From Rhodospirillales bacterium RIFCSPLOWO2_02_FULL_58_16 (lineage in GTDB: Bacteria; Pseudomonadota; Alphaproteobacteria; Rhodospirillales; 2-02-FULL-58-16), in NCBI GenBank assembly GCA_001830425.1, contig MIAA01000029.1, positions 1 to 58,408 of the forward strand: DNA of 58,408 nt, given 5' to 3'. Shown here one piece after another: positions 35,746 to 44,569 of this stretch. Numbering within the stretch: the first letter of the stretch is position 1; each line of letters begins with the position of its first letter. The notes under the pieces are model-generated. The model searched no databases and was not told the origin of the DNA. It worked only from the letters and a program-made list of their open reading frames with translations. The position numbers and the translations under genes are program-made.

Positions 35746-37695
35746 GTGGGGAAGGATAACAGAGGTCAGCAACGGCATAAAGTTATGTCTCCCGCCAAAA
35801 TCGAAACCGAGGGCCGGGGCGGGGAGGGCGTGCTTCACGATATTTCGTTTGACGGGGCGTGCATCGGCGTCGGCTTCGAGGCGCCTCTCAACGCAAAAGT
35901 GAAGATCAGCGTCGAGGGATTCGGCGAACTTACAGGCAGGGTTGTTCGTCGCAAGAAGCGGCTTGGGATCAGATTCGACACCGCTCCCGCCGAAGCGGGC
36001 GCTCATGAGGAGAATATTCTTCGGCTGATCAAGACGGCCTCGTCGCGAAAGCTGGTGATGGTTGTCGAGGATTCCGCGACCCAGACCGTCACCCTGCGGG
36101 CGATCCTTGAAGAGGAAGGCTTCAAGGTGTTGTGTCTGGCCAGCGCCGAGGACGCCATGAGCCTGCTGCGCTCGACAATGCCGGATATCATGATCGTCGA
36201 TTACCGGCTGCCGGGAATTAATGGCGACGAGTTGTGCCGCCGTCTGCGGATGAACATCAACACCCAAGGCATTCCTGTTCTGATGCTGACCTCGAATACC
36301 GAAGACGGAAGCGAGGTGAGGGGGCTTGAAAGCGGCGCTGACGATTATGTTTCAAAAAATGAAGACCATGAAATTCTTTTGCTGCGCATCCACTCGCTGC
36401 TGATAAGAGGCCACAAAGAAAACCTGTTGATGGACCTTTATGCTCCCTTGTTTCATCGCCCTCGCGTCCTCGTTATCGACGACAGTCCGACCTTTCTTGA
36501 GCGCCTGAAGGATGATTTAAGCGACGATGAATACACGGTCGAAGTCACCACCTCGCCCAGAAAAGGACTGTCTCTCGCCAAAAAAGGAGCCTTTGATTGC
36601 GTCCTCATCGACATGGTGATGCCTGACATAGAGAGGGGAATCATGGCTCGTCGTCTGGTGGAGGACCGCAAAAATTCCGGTCATTCCTACGTCATCATCG
36701 CCTTAAGCGCCTTTGAAGAGAAGGGAAACGTGGCCCAGGCCCTGGAGGCCGGCATCGACGATTTCGTCGGCAAGTCGGCGGGCATCGATGTATTGAAGGC
36801 AAGGATTAAATCATCGCTTCGTCAGATGTTTCTGCGCCACCAGCGCCAGGAGATCATCCATGAACTTCACCGCCATAAGGATGAGTTGGAGCAAGCGGTG
36901 GAAGAACGCACCAAGGCGCTTCGGCAGGAAATAGTTGAGCGCAAACGCATGGAAGCGGAACTGCGCCTTGCCAAGAAAGAGGCTGAAGCGGCAAGTAACG
37001 CCAAATCCCATTTTCTCGCCAACATGAGCCACGAACTGCGCACCCCGCTGACGGCGATTATCGGCTTTTCCGAGGCGATAAAAACAAGCATGTCAGGCAC
37101 CGTCACGACATGGGACCCTGAAAAATATATGGACTACATTGATCATATTTTCACCTCGGGTCACCATCTGCTCACCATCATTAATGATGTCCTTGATATC
37201 TCCCGCATCGAGGGAGGAAAGGTCGATCTGGAAAAGAGCCATGTCGATATCGGGGAGCTGCTGGAAAAATCCTGGGATTTTTTCGGGGTGGAGGCGGGCA
37301 AAAAACGAATTATGTGGCGGATGGATGTTCCGAACGACGTCGCGCCTGTTTATGTCGATAGACGACTGATAAGCCAGACGCTCCTTAATTTGTTTTCCAA
37401 CGCGGTAAAATTTTCGCCTGACGACGGAACAATTACCGTAACCGTAGCCGAGCAGGCCGGCGGCGGCATATCCATCACCGTGTCCGATACCGGCATCGGC
37501 ATCGCCAAGAAGGACCTTTTGAGGGTGCTTGAGCCTTTCGGTCAGGTGGAGACGGCCTTTACCAAGAACTATAAAGGCTCCGGTCTGGGGTTGCCCCTGG
37601 CCAAGTCTTTCATGGAACTCCATGGCGGCTCCCTTGACCTTAGAAGCGAGCTTGGCAAGGGGACATCGGTGATCCTCAGCCTGCCTTCGGGATAG
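35746..37695 (+). CDS. PilZ–REC–REC hybrid histidine kinase
   Basis: 649 residues. The N-terminal PilZ domain has both c-di-GMP-binding motifs, RGQQR (RxxxR) and DISFDG (DxSxxG). Two receiver domains follow, with phospho-acceptor Asp in VDYRLPG and IDMVMPD. After a coiled coil (about 365–425) come HisKA (SHELRTP, about residue 435) and HATPase (NLFSNAVKFSP, DTGIGI, GSGLGL). No membrane segment is present, so it is cytosolic. It should join c-di-GMP sensing to phosphorelay. The start is GTG at 35746 with GGGGGAAG upstream, just ahead of the PilZ motif; a TATAAT lies at about 35703–35708. Confidence 0.88.
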   Translation: MGKDNRGQQRHKVMSPAKIETEGRGGEGVLHDISFDGACIGVGFEAPLNAKVKISVEGFGELTGRVVRRKKRLGIRFDTAPAEAGAHEENILRLIKTASSRKLVMVVEDSATQTVTLRAILEEEGFKVLCLASAEDAMSLLRSTMPDIMIVDYRLPGINGDELCRRLRMNINTQGIPVLMLTSNTEDGSEVRGLESGADDYVSKNEDHEILLLRIHSLLIRGHKENLLMDLYAPLFHRPRVLVIDDSPTFLERLKDDLSDDEYTVEVTTSPRKGLSLAKKGAFDCVLIDMVMPDIERGIMARRLVEDRKNSGHSYVIIALSAFEEKGNVAQALEAGIDDFVGKSAGIDVLKARIKSSLRQMFLRHQRQEIIHELHRHKDELEQAVEERTKALRQEIVERKRMEAELRLAKKEAEAASNAKSHFLANMSHELRTPLTAIIGFSEAIKTSMSGTVTTWDPEKYMDYIDHIFTSGHHLLTIINDVLDISRIEGGKVDLEKSHVDIGELLEKSWDFFGVEAGKKRIMWRMDVPNDVAPVYVDRRLISQTLLNLFSNAVKFSPDDGTITVTVAEQAGGGISITVSDTGIGIAKKDLLRVLEPFGQVETAFTKNYKGSGLGLPLAKSFMELHGGSLDLRSELGKGTSVILSLPSG

Positions 37696-37697
37696 TT

Positions 37698-39884
37698 ATG
37701 CCTCCTCCCTTTCCCGGCAAAGAGCAAATCCTTGAGTTCATCAACGACAGTCCCGGCAAGGTCGGCAAGCGGGAGATTGCGCGAGCCTTTCATCTGACTC
37801 CCGGACAGCGGATTCGGCTGAAGCAGGCATTGCGCGAGCTGGAAGACGAGGGGGCGCTGGGCCGCAAGCAAAATCGGCGCTATTTCGCAGGCAAGCTGCC
37901 GACGGTGGCGGTGCTGGAAGTGTCGGGAACCGACCTGGACGGCGAGGTAATGGCCAGGCCGCTCAACTGGGAGGGAGAGGGCGAACCGCCGCTTATCTAC
38001 ATGGCGCCCGAAAAGCGCGGGCATCCGGCGCTGGGGATCGGGGACAAGGCGCTGGCCCGGCTTTCACGGTCAGGCGGCGCTTATGAGGCGCAGGTGATCC
38101 GCCGCATATCTTCGGCTCCTTCAATGGTGCTGGGAGTTTACGCCGTTGACGGCAAGCAGGGCCGGATCAGGTCAACCGACCGCCGCGCCAGGAATGATCT
38201 GATGGTGGCCGCAGAGGACGCCAAGGGCGCCGTGCGGGGCGATCTGGTGCGCGCCGAGGTGCTGCCCGGCCGTCGGTCGGGGCTTCAGAGGGCGCGGGTG
38301 GTGGAGCGCATTGCCGCCGCCGGACCCAAGGCGGTCAGCCTGATCGCCCTGCATGATCACGGCATCCCCACCGAATTCACCGCCGCCGCCGTCAAACAGG
38401 CGAATGCCGCCGGGCCGACGGCGCTCGGCAAGCGCGAGGATTTGCGTAACCTGCCGCTGGTTACCATCGACGGCTCCGACGCCAGGGATTTCGATGACGC
38501 GGTGTGGGCCGAGCCGGACTCCGCTCCCGCCAATCCGGGCGGCTGGCGGCTTGTCGTCGCCATCGCCGATGTGTCCTGGTATGTGCGCCCCGGCGACGCC
38601 CTGGACAAGTGCGCCTATGAGCGCGGCAACTCGGCATATTTCCCCGACCGGGTAGTGCCTATGTTGCCCGAGGCCCTGTCCAACGGCTGGTGCTCGCTGG
38701 TTCCGGGCGAAGATCGGCCTTGTCTGGCCTGTCATATGACCATCGACGCCGGCGGTAATCTGCGCTCCTCGCGGTTTGCGCGGGGCCTTATGAAATCCGC
38801 AGCCCGCCTTACCTACGAGCAGGTTCAGCAGGCCCGCGACGGCGTTCCTGATCAGGTGACGGCGGAACTGCTGGAGACGGTCATCACGCCCCTGTACGGA
38901 GCCTACGGGCGCCTTCTCAAGGCGCGTGAGGAACGAGGGGTGCTTGAACTGGACCTGCCCGAGCGCCGGGTGATCATCGGCGATGACGGTCAGGTTATCG
39001 ACATCAAGCTCCGTCCCCGCTTTGACAGCCACAAGCTGATCGAGGAATTCATGATCGCCGCCAACGTCGCCGCCGCCCTAACCCTGACCAAGGGCCGGCT
39101 GCCCTGCATGTACCGCGTCCATGACGAGCCTTCGCCGGAAAAAGTCGAGGACCTGCGCCAATTCCTCTCCACCATCGGCATCAATCTGGCCAAGGCGCAG
39201 GTCATCAAGCCGATGGTTTTCAACCGCATATTGCAAAAGGCTGCCGTCGCCGGGAGCGTAACCATGGTCTCGGAAGTGGTGCTGCGCGCCCAGGCCCGCG
39301 CCGAATACTCGCCGACCAACATCGGCCACTTCGGACTGGCGTTGAAAAATTACTGCCACTTCACCTCGCCTATCCGCCGCTACTCGGACCTGCTGGTGCA
39401 TCGCGCTTTGATCTCGGAACTCAATCTGGGCGAGGGCGGGCTTCAGGACCCCGGCGACTTCGCCGCTATCGGCGCGCACCTCGGCGATACCGAGCGTCGG
39501 GCGGCGGCGGCGGAGCGCGACTCCGTCGATCGCTTCACCGCCGGCTTCCTGGCCGAGCGCATCGGCGCCCGCTTCAGCGGCCGCATCAACGGCGTCACCC
39601 GCTTCGGCCTGTTTGTCACCCTTGACGACACCGGCGCCGACGGATTGGTCCCCGTCAGATCGCTGCCCGGCGGACGCTATCAACACGACGAGGCCCGTCA
39701 TATGCTGCGCGAGGTCCGGGGGAAACGCCAATTCCACATCGGCGAGGCGATAGAAGTAACCCTGGTCGAGGCCAACCCGGTCACCGGCGGCATGATCATG
39801 CATCCGGTAGAGAGCAACGGCTACGCCGGCCCGAATAAGAAAGAAAAGCGCGGCGCCGCCCCATCCAAAGGCCGCCGCCGGTAG
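37698..39884 (+). CDS. rnr: ribonuclease R
   Basis: Processive 3'-5' exoribonuclease that degrades structured RNA, 728 residues. The order is an N-terminal winged helix (KREIARAFHLT), cold-shock domains, the RNB catalytic domain with DARDFDDAVWAE (metal aspartates) and HFTSPIRRYSDLLVHR, an S1 domain (FSGRINGVTRFGLFVTL) and a basic tail (KKEKRGAAPSKGRRR). Only two bases separate it from the kinase gene upstream. Confidence 0.96.
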   Translation: MPPPFPGKEQILEFINDSPGKVGKREIARAFHLTPGQRIRLKQALRELEDEGALGRKQNRRYFAGKLPTVAVLEVSGTDLDGEVMARPLNWEGEGEPPLIYMAPEKRGHPALGIGDKALARLSRSGGAYEAQVIRRISSAPSMVLGVYAVDGKQGRIRSTDRRARNDLMVAAEDAKGAVRGDLVRAEVLPGRRSGLQRARVVERIAAAGPKAVSLIALHDHGIPTEFTAAAVKQANAAGPTALGKREDLRNLPLVTIDGSDARDFDDAVWAEPDSAPANPGGWRLVVAIADVSWYVRPGDALDKCAYERGNSAYFPDRVVPMLPEALSNGWCSLVPGEDRPCLACHMTIDAGGNLRSSRFARGLMKSAARLTYEQVQQARDGVPDQVTAELLETVITPLYGAYGRLLKAREERGVLELDLPERRVIIGDDGQVIDIKLRPRFDSHKLIEEFMIAANVAAALTLTKGRLPCMYRVHDEPSPEKVEDLRQFLSTIGINLAKAQVIKPMVFNRILQKAAVAGSVTMVSEVVLRAQARAEYSPTNIGHFGLALKNYCHFTSPIRRYSDLLVHRALISELNLGEGGLQDPGDFAAIGAHLGDTERRAAAAERDSVDRFTAGFLAERIGARFSGRINGVTRFGLFVTLDDTGADGLVPVRSLPGGRYQHDEARHMLREVRGKRQFHIGEAIEVTLVEANPVTGGMIMHPVESNGYAGPNKKEKRGAAPSKGRRR

Positions 39885-39896
39885 TGTCTCAGAAAG

Positions 39897-40175
39897 CTAA
39901 AACATGCGCTTATGGTCGCGGGAGCCGTGAATAACGCGCAAGACCACTATGCCGTCCGGCAAGGGACGATAGAACACCACATAGTTACCATGCGGAAAAC
40001 TGCGCAAACCCTCTTTGATCTCCGAACGATCACGACCGGCGAGCGGGTTCTCCGCCAATAGATGGAGCGTGCCTTGAATTTCCGCCACAAATGAAAAACC
40101 GCGACTGGGATTATCGCGGGCGATATATTCGGCGATGCCGTCCATGTCTGCAATTGCAGATGGTCTAAATATCAG
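39897..40175 (-). CDS. ParE/RelE-family toxin with non-standard start
   Basis: The first ATG is at 40145, but the frame upstream stays open to 40187 and encodes LIFRPSAIAD, the conserved first strand and helix of ParE toxins. The only plausible start that includes it is CTG at 40173–40175, 8–11 bases inside the antitoxin end. The body has GLRSFPHGNYVVFYRPLPDGIVVLRVIHGSRD, typical ParE C-terminal strands, described here by its ends only. Either a rare CTG start is used or a shortened 82-residue toxin (39897–40145) is made. Confidence 0.72.
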   Translation of the reverse strand: MIFRPSAIADMDGIAEYIARDNPSRGFSFVAEIQGTLHLLAENPLAGRDRSEIKEGLRSFPHGNYVVFYRPLPDGIVVLRVIHGSRDHKRMF

Positions 40176-40419
40176 ACGCGACGTCGGTTAATTCAGGATA
40201 TTTTGCGATGAGATTACGGCGGATTTCACCAAAAGCCTCATCCCCGTCCACACAATCGCCGCTTCCTTCCGCTTCATCAATGAGACGGCGAAGCTCTTCA
40301 AGCTTGACCATCTCCTTATCATCGAGAATAGTCACAAATACATGTTGTTTGCCTGAGGCGCCGGATCTGGCTATTTCCTCGGGTAGTTTCTCAACGGTGC
40401 TTTCAATCCTGGTGCTCAT
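40165..40419 (-). CDS. antitoxin of the ParE-like toxin
   Basis: 84-residue acidic protein encoded directly before, and overlapping, the toxin. The central part (VTILDDKEMVKLEELRRLIDEAEGSGD) and the small size fit ParD-like addiction antitoxins, though a clear ribbon-helix-helix N-terminus is not obvious. The assignment rests mainly on the gene pairing. Confidence 0.65.
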   Translation of the reverse strand: MSTRIESTVEKLPEEIARSGASGKQHVFVTILDDKEMVKLEELRRLIDEAEGSGDCVDGDEAFGEIRRNLIAKYPELTDVASDI

Positions 40420-40520
40420 GCGTTTATTTTAGATGCTTAGCCATCTTCGGGCAAATGCAAATTATGGGTCCGCCGCCGGACAGGTTGAATTTTCCGGCAA
40501 AATAGTGGAAAATTACAGGC

Positions 40521-42107
40521 ATGGATCGGTTATTGGAATTTCACCGGCGTTTTGCGCCGGTGCTTGTGCTCGTTGTGGCCGTCGCCTGCGCGCCGACGCC
40601 TGCGCCGCCGGGCGCCGACGAAGCGCCTTTCGCCGGAGATGATGCTGCGGATGTCTTCGCCGCCGGCTACGGCTCTGTCGCCGACAAGTACATCGAAAAG
40701 ATACTGCCGTCCTCGCTGGCGCTGGAGGGCATGCGCGGCCTTGCCTCTATTGATCCCGAATTGTCGGTGACCCGCTCCGGCGATCTCATAGTTCTGGCTT
40801 CTTCCGATGAGAAAACAGCCGACTTCCCGGCGCCCGCCGATAACGACGTGCCGGGCTGGGCGGCGTTGACCGCCGGCGTGGTCGAGGCCGGACGCAAGGC
40901 GTCGAATGAGCTGCGGACGGCATCGCCGGAAAAAATCTACGAGGCGGTTTTCGACGGGGCGCTCTCCAACCTGGATATTTTCTCGCGCTATGCCGGGGCC
41001 GAGGAAGCCGGTAAAAACCGGGCGCGGCGCGAAGGATTCGGCGGCGCCGGCATCACCGTTGACGTCAACGTCAAAGACGGCGTCGTCCGGGTGAAATCGG
41101 TAACGCCCGGCGCTCCCGCCTTCCTCGCCGGCGTCAAGCCGGGAGACCGCATAACCCATGTCGGCGACGTGTCCGTTACCGGCCTCGGCAGCGCTGACAT
41201 CAACAATCAATTGCAGGGACAAATTCATTCCGTGGTGACCATTACCGTGCTTCGCGACGGCGCGGCCGGCCCTGTCGAATTCGTATTGGAGCGAACCCAT
41301 ATAATCCCTCCCACCGTCATTTACGGCTATAAAAAGGGCTTGGTCTTTCTCAAGATCACCGGCTTCAACCAGAACACCGCCGCGTCTCTGAGCGACAAAC
41401 TCGGAAAGGCGCTCCGCGAGCATGGCGGCGAAATCAAGGGGCTGGTGCTGGATATGCGCGGCAATCCCGGCGGACTTCTCAAAGAAGCAATAAAGGCCGC
41501 CGATCTGTTCCTGCGGCGCGGCGATATCGTCAATACGGTGGGCCGCCATCCCCACAGCATCCAGCACTACAAAGCCGACGGCGATGATATGGCCAACGGC
41601 CTTCCGCTGGCGGTGCTGATGGACGGCAAATCGGCTTCGTCCGCCGAAGTATTGGCCGCCGCCTTGCAGGATCACGGACGCGCTGTCATCATCGGCACCT
41701 CCTCTTACGGCAAGGGAACGGTGCAAACGGTTATCAAGCTACCCAACGGCGGCGAGATCACTCTTACCTGGTCACGATTAATCGCTCCCTCCGGGTATGC
41801 CCTGCACGGCCTCGGCGTCCTGCCGGCCGTATGCACCAGCGGTCGGAAAGCCGGCGGGAAATCGGCCATCCTCGATCCGATAGAAAAGAGCAAGACCGCC
41901 ACGGCCATGGAGGATTGGCGCAAAGCGTCTCCCGACGATGCGTCGCGCCGCGAAAAGTTGCATTCGTCCTGCCCGGCGGAGCGGCGCACTCAGGCTCTTG
42001 AGGTTGACGTGGCGCGCCGGTTGCTTCTGGACAACTCCCTTTATGAAAGCGCCCTGGACCTTACGGCGCTCATCGCCGAGGCCGCCGGCGACGCCAAGAA
42101 CCCTTGA
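40521..42107 (+). CDS. ctpA: S41-family carboxy-terminal processing protease
   Basis: Periplasmic serine protease of 528 residues. The N-terminus has a hydrophobic segment ending VAVAC (Cys23), a possible lipoprotein signal although position −3 is Ala. A PDZ domain (GAGITVDV…AGVKPGDRITHVG) precedes the protease domain with the catalytic Ser in DGKSASSAEV and Lys in YGKGTVQ. CtpA proteases trim envelope proteins. The C-terminal ~110 residues after the core are family-variable. Its stop codon forms part of the rpmG −35 box. Confidence 0.9.
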   Translation: MDRLLEFHRRFAPVLVLVVAVACAPTPAPPGADEAPFAGDDAADVFAAGYGSVADKYIEKILPSSLALEGMRGLASIDPELSVTRSGDLIVLASSDEKTADFPAPADNDVPGWAALTAGVVEAGRKASNELRTASPEKIYEAVFDGALSNLDIFSRYAGAEEAGKNRARREGFGGAGITVDVNVKDGVVRVKSVTPGAPAFLAGVKPGDRITHVGDVSVTGLGSADINNQLQGQIHSVVTITVLRDGAAGPVEFVLERTHIIPPTVIYGYKKGLVFLKITGFNQNTAASLSDKLGKALREHGGEIKGLVLDMRGNPGGLLKEAIKAADLFLRRGDIVNTVGRHPHSIQHYKADGDDMANGLPLAVLMDGKSASSAEVLAAALQDHGRAVIIGTSSYGKGTVQTVIKLPNGGEITLTWSRLIAPSGYALHGLGVLPAVCTSGRKAGGKSAILDPIEKSKTATAMEDWRKASPDDASRREKLHSSCPAERRTQALEVDVARRLLLDNSLYESALDLTALIAEAAGDAKNP

Positions 42108-42131
42108 CAGCGCCGCCGTGGCCTGTATGTT
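42104..42131 (+). promoter_or_regulatory. sigma-70 promoter of rpmG
   Basis: A perfect TTGACA (42104–42109), a 16-bp spacer and TATGTT (42126–42131), giving a short leader before rpmG. The −35 box overlaps the ctpA stop codon. Confidence 0.65.
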
Positions 42132-42174
42132 TCGCCGCCTGAGATTATAAAACTTCTTTGAAGAGGGTCGAGCC

Positions 42175-42342
42175 ATGGCCAAATCGGCTACCATCCAGAT
42201 CAAGCTGATCAGCACAGCCGATACCGGGTTCTATTATGTGACCAAAAAGAACCCCCGCACGTCTACCGAAAAGTTTCAGTTCAAGAAGTATGATCCGGTA
42301 GTGCGCAAGCATGTGATGTTCAAGGAAGCAAAGATAAAGTAG
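42175..42342 (+). CDS. rpmG: 50S ribosomal protein L33
   Basis: A 55-residue protein: [14 protein letters not shown] at the start, [10 protein letters not shown] in the middle and [18 protein letters not shown] at the end, the standard L33 of Proteobacteria. It lacks the zinc CxxC pairs, so it is the cysteine-free form. GAGGG precedes the ATG. It is monocistronic, with its own promoter and followed by repeats. Confidence 0.97.
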   Translation: MAKSATIQIKLISTADTGFYYVTKKNPRTSTEKFQFKKYDPVVRKHVMFKEAKIK

Positions 42343-42354
42343 TATCAGCGGCCG

Positions 42355-42400
42355 CAAAAAATGACTCTGAAAAATCCTCCCCCTTGGTTTAAGGGGGAGT
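42355..42400. repeat. AATGACTC/CCCCCTT hairpin element, copy 2
   Basis: Nearly identical to 13160–13202, and likewise joined directly to the left end of a MITE-like copy, so the two elements move or spread as a composite. The CTCCCCCTT/AAGGGGGAG stem may also end rpmG transcription. Confidence 0.65.
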
Positions 42401-42612
42401 TAGCGCGTCAGGATTGATTAGGATCACCTGCGTTACGAATTACCGTCATTGCGACCGTGAGCGTCAGCGACACGGGAAGCAATCCAGTGGCGGTGAATGC
42501 TCCCTGGATTGCTTCGTCTTGCTTAGTCGCTTCGCTTCTCGCAATCCTCGCAAAGACGGGAAGGCGCGGCTCACAGCGGCCTTGAGCGATTGCAATCAAT
42601 CCTGACGCGCTA
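42401..42612. mobile_element. MITE-like element, copy 3
   Basis: 212 bp with an 18-bp perfect terminal inverted repeat (42401–42418 and 42595–42612, starting TAGCGCGTCAGG). It includes TA at each outer edge. Core identical in layout to the copies at 5150 and 13203. No internal gene. Confidence 0.8.
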
Positions 42613-42665
42613 TAGGGGGTCGTTGCGGCAACCTCCCCTGACCCCTCCTTGGTAAGGAGGGGAAA
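42613..42665. repeat. REP-like hairpin, inverted relative to 22.46 kb
   Basis: GGGGGTCGTTGCGGCAACC followed by the CCCCTCCTTGGTAAGGAGGGG hairpin, written here as its arms CCCCTCCTT/AAGGAGGGG. It is the reverse complement of the 22.45-kb copy and lies just after the pleD stop. Confidence 0.7.
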
Positions 42666-42681
42666 GTCTCTGAAAATCCCG

Positions 42682-44052
42682 TCAGGACTCCATAACGACA
42701 CGGTTGCGGCCCTGCTCCTTGGCTTTGTACAGGGCTTGGTCGGCGCGTTCGAGAAGACCCTTGGGAGTGCATGTCCTGTCTCTGGTTTCGCTGATGCCGA
42801 TGCTGACGGTGATGTTTGCCGCGCCTTTTTCGCTTTTTGTCTCAAAGGCGGATTCGGCGATGGTTTCACGCAACCGTTCGGCCACCGTAAAGGCCGTGTC
42901 GATGGAAGTGTCGGGCATAACCACCACGAATTCCTCGCCGCCGTAACGGGCCGCCATATGGAACCCGCGTATATTGTTGGCGATGCGCGACGCCACCTCG
43001 CAAAGCACCTCATCACCCGCCCCATGGCCATGTTGATCATTGACCTGCTTGAAATGGTCGATGTCGATCATCATCAGGGAAACCGGCTTGCCGCTGTCGG
43101 CCATGCGCCTCATCACCGCGTCCAGATGAGTGGACAGATAGCGCCTGTTATGCAGGCCGGTAAGGCCGTCGATAAGGGCCAGCGACACGGTATGCAGGAA
43201 GTTGTCATGAAGACAGTCCTGGTAGCGCTTGCGGCGGACCTGGGTGCGCACGCGGGCCAGCAACTCCTGATGATCAAGGGGACGGGAAAGGTAATCATTG
43301 ACCCCCAGTTCCATGGCCTTGATCAACAACCCTATATTCTCCTCGTCGCCGATCAGGATAATGGGAAGCAGGCGGGTCTCCGTGCGTGAGCGCAATTGCG
43401 ACGCCAGACGCAGAGGAGCCTCGCCGTCGGCGGAAACACTGACGATCAGCACTTCGGCCCCGGCCTCGGCCACCTTGTCGGCAACGTCTTTGGCGTCGGC
43501 GACTACGGTGACGCGATGGCTGTCTTTTTCCAGGGCGTCCTTGATGTTGGCGGTCTGAACGGAGCCGCTGTCCACCAGAACGATATGCGCCCCGCCGATA
43601 TCGCCGGGCATATGTCCGTTTGTCGAGGGGAAACCGAGGTCCCTCGTGGTTTCTTCGCGCATCCGCCACTGGTCAAGCACCTGCTTCACCCTCACCAGCG
43701 ATCCGATCCTGGCGAAAAGCCTTGCATCGCCCACCGGCTTGGTCAGGAAATCATCGGCGCCGCAATCCAGGCCCTTCACCCGGTCGATGGTTTTGCTCAA
43801 TGCCGTCACCATTACTACCGGGATATGGGATGTCTTGGGGTTTGCCTTGATGCGCCGGCACACGTCAAAGCCGTCCATGCCCGGCATCATGACGTCCAGC
43901 AGCACCAGATCGGGGTCATGCTCGTTAACGATTTTAAGAGCCTCAGCCCCGCTGCCCGCCGTCAGAACCTCGTAGTAAGCGCCGTTCAACTTTGCCGCCA
44001 GCACCTTGACGCTGGTGAATATATCGTCAACGACGAGGATGCGCGCCGACAT
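42682..44052 (-). CDS. pleD: PleD-type diguanylate cyclase (REC–REC–GGDEF)
   Basis: 456-residue response regulator that makes c-di-GMP when phosphorylated. The first receiver has Asp53 in LLDVMMPG, the same position as in Caulobacter PleD. The second receiver lacks a phospho-acceptor (VSVSADG), as in the PleD adaptor domain. The cyclase domain has GGEEF at 371–375. The product-inhibition I-site RxxD, expected nine residues before GGEEF, reads RGFH (Arg362…His365), so allosteric feedback may be weakened. It is downstream of divK, as in Caulobacter. Confidence 0.93.
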   Translation of the reverse strand: MSARILVVDDIFTSVKVLAAKLNGAYYEVLTAGSGAEALKIVNEHDPDLVLLDVMMPGMDGFDVCRRIKANPKTSHIPVVMVTALSKTIDRVKGLDCGADDFLTKPVGDARLFARIGSLVRVKQVLDQWRMREETTRDLGFPSTNGHMPGDIGGAHIVLVDSGSVQTANIKDALEKDSHRVTVVADAKDVADKVAEAGAEVLIVSVSADGEAPLRLASQLRSRTETRLLPIILIGDEENIGLLIKAMELGVNDYLSRPLDHQELLARVRTQVRRKRYQDCLHDNFLHTVSLALIDGLTGLHNRRYLSTHLDAVMRRMADSGKPVSLMMIDIDHFKQVNDQHGHGAGDEVLCEVASRIANNIRGFHMAARYGGEEFVVVMPDTSIDTAFTVAERLRETIAESAFETKSEKGAANITVSIGISETRDRTCTPKGLLERADQALYKAKEQGRNRVVMES

Positions 44053-44081
44053 GGACGACCCCTACGTAAAAAATAAATCTG

Positions 44082-44447
44082 TCAGGACGTGAATTTGACG
44101 ACGGTTTCCAGGAAAACGCCTACCGAAATAGGTTTGGCGATATAGCCGTTGCATCCGCCGTCGCGGATTTTTTCTTCATCGCCCTTCATGGCGAAGGCGG
44201 TTACCGCAATAACCGGGATATGCTTGAGGGCGCCATCCGCCTTGAGAATTCTGGTAACTTCAAGCCCGGATATCTCCGGCAACTGAATGTCCATAAGGAT
44301 AAGATCGGGAAGGTGCTCTTTGGCCAATTTCAAGGCGTCGCGGCCGTTGCTGGTTTGCACCGTATTGAAGCCATGGGCCTGAAGCAGATCGTTGAAAAGC
44401 TTCATGTTCAGTTCGTTGTCTTCAACGATCAAGATTGTCTTCGCCAT
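44082..44447 (-). CDS. divK: single-domain response regulator DivK
   Basis: 121-residue receiver protein with no output domain. Acidic pocket EDN, phospho-acceptor Asp53 ([15 protein letters not shown]) and the conserved Lys in AKPISV are present. The sequence around [15 protein letters not shown] is very close to Caulobacter DivK, the cell-cycle and polarity switch. Of two consecutive ATG codons the second (44447) gives Asp53 numbering; GAGG lies eight bases before it. It is followed 29 bases later by pleD. Confidence 0.93.
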   Translation of the reverse strand: MAKTILIVEDNELNMKLFNDLLQAHGFNTVQTSNGRDALKLAKEHLPDLILMDIQLPEISGLEVTRILKADGALKHIPVIAVTAFAMKGDEEKIRDGGCNGYIAKPISVGVFLETVVKFTS

Positions 44448-44569
44448 CATTTATTCCTCGATTCCCGATACGACCCCTGCTGATGATGGATGATTCATCC
44501 GACCGAGTCAAACGACACATTGCCATCCCTTGTCATGATCCGGTCAGATTATTGTGTTATGACCAGCCG

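Noticed and set aside
41990-42150. Short plus-strand frame overlapping the ctpA end and rpmG promoter
   Set aside because: It is an alternative frame of ctpA; the true small gene here is rpmG at 42175–42342.
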